Positions 6,762 to 8,925 of a DNA stretch of 8,925 nucleotides are shown here, piece by piece. Origin of the DNA: Spirochaetota bacterium (lineage in GTDB: Bacteria > Spirochaetota > Spirochaetia > Treponematales > Rectinemataceae); assembly GCA_023421875.1 (NCBI GenBank), contig JAEZSM010000255.1, positions 1 through 8,925 on the forward strand, in the 5' to 3' direction. The position numbers and the translations under genes are program-made. How positions within the stretch are numbered: the stretch's first letter is position 1; every line of letters starts with the position of its first letter. The notes under the pieces were generated by a model. The model was given only the letters and a program-made list of their open reading frames with translations, searched no databases and was not told the DNA's origin.

Positions 6762-7731
6762 GGCGGTAATTCTCACCGGCCCGACCGCTTCGGGCAAGAC
6801 GGAGCTTCTCGACGAACTGTTCGGCCGGGAAGCTTTTTGTTTTTTTTCGTCTCCGAGCGCTCCTGCCAGGCTCAAGTATCATTCGGCAACAGTCATCAGC
6901 GCAGATTCGATGCAGGCATACAGGGGCATGGACATCGGCACGGCCAAGCCCGGGCCTGAGCTGCGCTCAAGGCTCCCCCACGAGCTTATCGATATTAAAA
7001 GCCCCGACGAGCAGTATACCGCCGGCGAATTCGCTGCCCGGGCCGACGCGCTTTGCGCCGTACTGACTTCCCGGGGAGTGCTCCCGGTCATATCCGGCGG
7101 AACCGGATTTTACCTGCGCAATTTTGTCTGTGGCCTGCCCTCAGCTCCCCCTGCCGACCCCCGGCTCCGGGCTGCGGTGGCCGCCGACCTGCAGAGCCGA
7201 GGTCCCCAGGCCCTGCGGGACGAACTGTTCGATACAGATCCCGATAGCGCCAGGCGCATCCACGAGCGGGACCTGTACCGCCTTACTAGGGCAGTGGAAA
7301 TTCTGAGAGCCTCGGGACAGGCCCCCTCCAGCTTCGCGCCTGGCGCGCTTCCGAGGAAGGAATACGAGTTTTTGATCATCGGCGTGGAACGCCCGCGGGA
7401 GGAATTAAAGGAGCGCATAACGCTCCGGGTGCACGCTATGTTCGACGAAGGGCTCCCCGTCGAGGTCGAAGCGCTCCGCAACCGTGGCTACACGGCTTCC
7501 TGCCCCGGCCTTAAGGCAATAGGCTACAGGGAATTCTTTGAAATGGAAGGTTCGAGCCATTCCAGGATCGCCGAAGCGATCGCCCTCCACAGTCTCCAGT
7601 ACGCTAAGCGGCAGATGACCTTTCTGCGCGCCCTTCCGGGCATTGTCTGGATAAGGCCGGAAGCGGAAAAGCTAAAGCAGATCGTCCAGAGTTTTTTGAA
7701 CGCCGGGCTTGCCCCCGGCAATTCATCCTGA
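6757..7731 (+). CDS. miaA: tRNA dimethylallyltransferase MiaA (apparent ATT start)
   Basis: MiaA transfers a dimethylallyl group to N6 of A37 in tRNAs reading UNN codons. Motifs numbered from ATT 6757: P-loop GPTASGKT (8-15), DSMQAYRGMDIGTAKP from Asp50, ISGGTGFYLRNF, RDLYRLTRAVEILR, GLKAIGYREF and QYAKRQMTFLRALPGIVWI near the end. The first ATG in frame (6910) is residue 52 and would remove the P-loop. Upstream the frame is open only to a stop at 6736-6738, with no ATG, GTG, TTG or CTG. ATT 6757 falls exactly where the family's initiator Met belongs (followed by KAVILTGPTASGKT) and gives a normal 324 residues. It shares a base with the rpoZ stop, suggesting coupled re-initiation. A frameshift product or sequence error is possible. 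Lys14 to Asp50 is about 17 residues longer than in E. coli MiaA. Confidence 0.88.
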   Translation: MKAVILTGPTASGKTELLDELFGREAFCFFSSPSAPARLKYHSATVISADSMQAYRGMDIGTAKPGPELRSRLPHELIDIKSPDEQYTAGEFAARADALCAVLTSRGVLPVISGGTGFYLRNFVCGLPSAPPADPRLRAAVAADLQSRGPQALRDELFDTDPDSARRIHERDLYRLTRAVEILRASGQAPSSFAPGALPRKEYEFLIIGVERPREELKERITLRVHAMFDEGLPVEVEALRNRGYTASCPGLKAIGYREFFEMEGSSHSRIAEAIALHSLQYAKRQMTFLRALPGIVWIRPEAEKLKQIVQSFLNAGLAPGNSS

Positions 7732-7737
7732 AAATGA

Positions 7738-7766
7738 TTGTTACGAAAGAGCATATAGGCTATACT
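7738..7766 (+). promoter_or_regulatory. Predicted promoter giving a leaderless transcript
   Basis: TTGTTA (7738-7743, four of six matches to -35) and TATACT (7761-7766, five of six to -10) are 17 bases apart. The expected start, 7-9 bases past the -10, is 7773-7775, and the gene's ATG is at 7775. The -35 begins seven bases after the miaA stop. No Shine-Dalgarno is present before the ATG, which agrees with a leaderless message. Confidence 0.55.
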
Positions 7767-7774
7767 CCGGCCCG

Positions 7775-8254
7775 ATGGATAGCAGCATCATCTATTCGGG
7801 CCTCTTAGCCCTTCTTCCCATATCGGAGCTCCGGGGAGCCATACCCTACGCTGTCCTGAACGGGATCGACCTTCTCCCTGCCGCGCTTCTCGCCACGGGC
7901 ATCAATGCCTTGGTGCCGTTTCTCGCCTATCTCTTCCTTTCGACAATCCATAAGCTTTTGTACAGACTCGGTTTTTATAAAAGCTTTTTCGACCGTTTTG
8001 TGGAAAAAGCCAGGGCGAAGGTTCACGGTAAGGTTGAACGCTACGGGTACTGGGGTCTTCTCATTTTCGTGGCGATTCCGCTTCCGGTTACAGGGGCCTG
8101 GACAGGCACCCTGGGCGCATGGGTCCTGGGCATGGACAAAAAAAAGGCTATCCTCGCCATCCTGGGAGGTGTCCTGGTGGCAGGCTTTTTCGTCAGTGTC
8201 CTCGTCGCCCTGCTGGGCGCCGGCGCCAAGATTATCTTTTTAAAGTCTTTTTAA
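7775..8254 (+). CDS. COG2426 / small multidrug-export-family membrane protein
   Basis: This 159-residue integral membrane protein belongs to the family usually labelled putative small multi-drug export protein (PF06695, COG2426). The transport role of that family is not well proven. Visible are hydrophobic segments at about 4-30, 33-57, 91-117 and 124-152, and the family's two conserved re-entrant-like motifs, PISELRGAIPYA (about 15-26) and FVAIPLPVTGAWTGTLGAW (about 98-116). A charged cytoplasmic-looking loop (about 60-90) separates the halves. ATG 7775 was chosen because it begins just before the first membrane segment. A TTG 22 codons upstream (7709) would lie inside miaA and add a polar stretch unlike the family. 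The gene seems to have its own promoter and no Shine-Dalgarno, and it is convergent with the next gene across 34 bases. Confidence 0.85.
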   Translation: MDSSIIYSGLLALLPISELRGAIPYAVLNGIDLLPAALLATGINALVPFLAYLFLSTIHKLLYRLGFYKSFFDRFVEKARAKVHGKVERYGYWGLLIFVAIPLPVTGAWTGTLGAWVLGMDKKKAILAILGGVLVAGFFVSVLVALLGAGAKIIFLKSF

Positions 8255-8288
8255 TCCTGGTTTACCGAGCCCAGGCCTCAGCGTCCTC

Positions 8289-8925
8289 TCATGCTTCCGG
8301 CCCTTCTCTTGAGGATTTTAGATTGATCCATGTCAGTTCGTGTCTGTTGTGCCAGAGATGCAGGATCTTGGATCCGGGAATCCTGGCGAAGAGATCCACC
8401 GTTTCCCTGTCGTACGAAGGTCCCTGCATCTTAATGGTGCAGACGAAGTTTTTCGCCAGGCCTGATTCCATCCAGGGCAGGATCCATTCATACAAGGCCC
8501 TGGGATAGCAGATCAGGTCCGAACAGAGCCAATCCACAGCCCCGCACTCTGAGGGCTTCAGGGTAAAGGCGTCGTGCTTGAGGTATTCGACGCCGGGCAT
8601 GGCCAGTACCGAGGAATCCAAGGCTGCCCTGTCCACCGCCAGTACCTTCGCGCCTAGCTTTGCCAGGGCCCATGTCCAGCCGCCGGGACTGGCGCCGGCG
8701 TCAAGGCAAAAATCGCCGGGGCTAGGCAGCGCTCGAGCCATTACAAGCGCTTCCCAGAGCTTTCTGTACGCCCGGGAGGGGGGTCCCAGCCGGTCTTCCA
8801 CAAATGAAAATTCCCCGTTGGGGAAGGGACTCGAGCAGAGCGCAGAGCCTAGAAGAAGATTTTCGCCCAGGAGGGTAAAGCCCCCCATGGGGCTCTGGGG
8901 CAGATCGAAGGGAAAGGTCTTAGCC
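8289..8925 (-). CDS. RlmM/FtsJ-like SAM-dependent rRNA 2'-O-methyltransferase, 5' end outside window
   Basis: The protein has the Rossmann methyltransferase domain of the FtsJ/RlmM group, which 2'-O-methylates rRNA (RlmM of E. coli acts on C2498 of 23S rRNA). Numbering from the internal Met at 8888: the SAM-binding motif FCLDAGASPGGWTWAL (60-75) and the acidic end of strand 2, VLAVDRA (82-88). The complete catalytic tetrad is Lys43 (SRAYRKL), Asp124 (CSDL), Lys153 (CTIKMQG) and Glu184 (RHELTWI). The frame stays open through Met8888 to the window edge with plausible residues (AKTFPFDLPQSP). RlmM-type proteins carry an N-terminal RNA-binding domain, so the real start is probably upstream and outside. 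I call it RlmM-like (COG2933) rather than RlmE because of the residues before the domain, without giving a symbol. Confidence 0.85.
   Translation of the reverse strand, partial: AKTFPFDLPQSPMGGFTLLGENLLLGSALCSSPFPNGEFSFVEDRLGPPSRAYRKLWEALVMARALPSPGDFCLDAGASPGGWTWALAKLGAKVLAVDRAALDSSVLAMPGVEYLKHDAFTLKPSECGAVDWLCSDLICYPRALYEWILPWMESGLAKNFVCTIKMQGPSYDRETVDLFARIPGSKILHLWHNRHELTWINLKSSREGPEA

Noticed and set aside
7702..7719. GC-rich hairpin (GCCGGG with CCCGGC) near the end of miaA, possible terminator
   Set aside because: It lies within the coding region and no T run follows. It looks like chance pairing in GC-rich codons.
6910..7731. miaA starting at ATG 6910
   Set aside because: This would delete the P-loop and the strand before it, although they are open in the same frame immediately upstream. 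Such a protein would be expected to be inactive.
8256..8275. CCTGG/CCAGG inverted repeat between the convergent genes, possible bidirectional terminator
   Set aside because: The stem is only five pairs with a ten-base loop, and there is no T tract downstream on either strand.
8883..8892. Perfect palindrome CCCCATGGGG, possible operator
   Set aside because: It is ten bases long, inside the methyltransferase frame, made of Pro and Gly codons, and not repeated elsewhere. It is probably chance.

Overview
The window looks like ordinary core chromosome of a GC-rich spirochaete, most likely Treponema or a close relative. This rests on the infC-rpmI-rplT cluster running on into cell-division, omega-subunit and miaA genes, on a lipoprotein with a Treponema-like lipobox, and on general protein resemblance. 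No 16S rRNA or other decisive marker is present, so the taxonomic call is tentative. I see no mobile element, CRISPR array, tRNA, rRNA or recognisable defence system.

Layout. Positions 2-1171 hold the C-terminal half of the disaggregase ClpB, which begins before the window. A TatD-family metal-dependent hydrolase (1155-2075) overlaps its end. A minus-strand lipoprotein of unknown function (2029-3165) runs tail-to-tail into tatD with a 47-base overlap. From a shared divergent promoter region (about 3190-3250) the class II fructose-bisphosphate aldolase gene fba (3264-4262) is read on the plus strand and is followed by a probable terminator. A new promoter at 4371-4400 then begins a tightly packed plus-strand operon: infC, rpmI, rplT, a coiled-coil ZapB-like gene, zapA, rpoZ and miaA (4504-7731). 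Gaps inside it are 34 bases or less, and several genes overlap. A separate, apparently leaderless gene for a small COG2426 membrane protein follows (7775-8254). The window ends in a minus-strand RlmM/FtsJ-like rRNA 2'-O-methyltransferase (8289-8925) that is cut by the window edge.

How the genes fit together. The main operon joins translation initiation (IF3), two large-subunit ribosomal proteins (L35, L20), Z-ring assembly (ZapA and a coiled-coil partner), an RNA polymerase accessory subunit (omega) and tRNA modification (MiaA). It is therefore a growth-linked unit. The roughly 95-base infC leader can fold into two hairpins plus a pseudoknot. This is the best candidate for an undescribed regulatory element here, perhaps an L20 autoregulatory site. 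Two start sites in the operon are non-ATG: TTG for infC and an apparent ATT for miaA, the latter fused to the rpoZ stop codon.

No spectacular new system was found. The points worth a second look are the infC leader, the miaA start and insertion, the leaderless promoter at 7738-7775, the eight-base homopolymer inside the lipoprotein gene, and the overlapping back-to-back promoters at 3194-3246.
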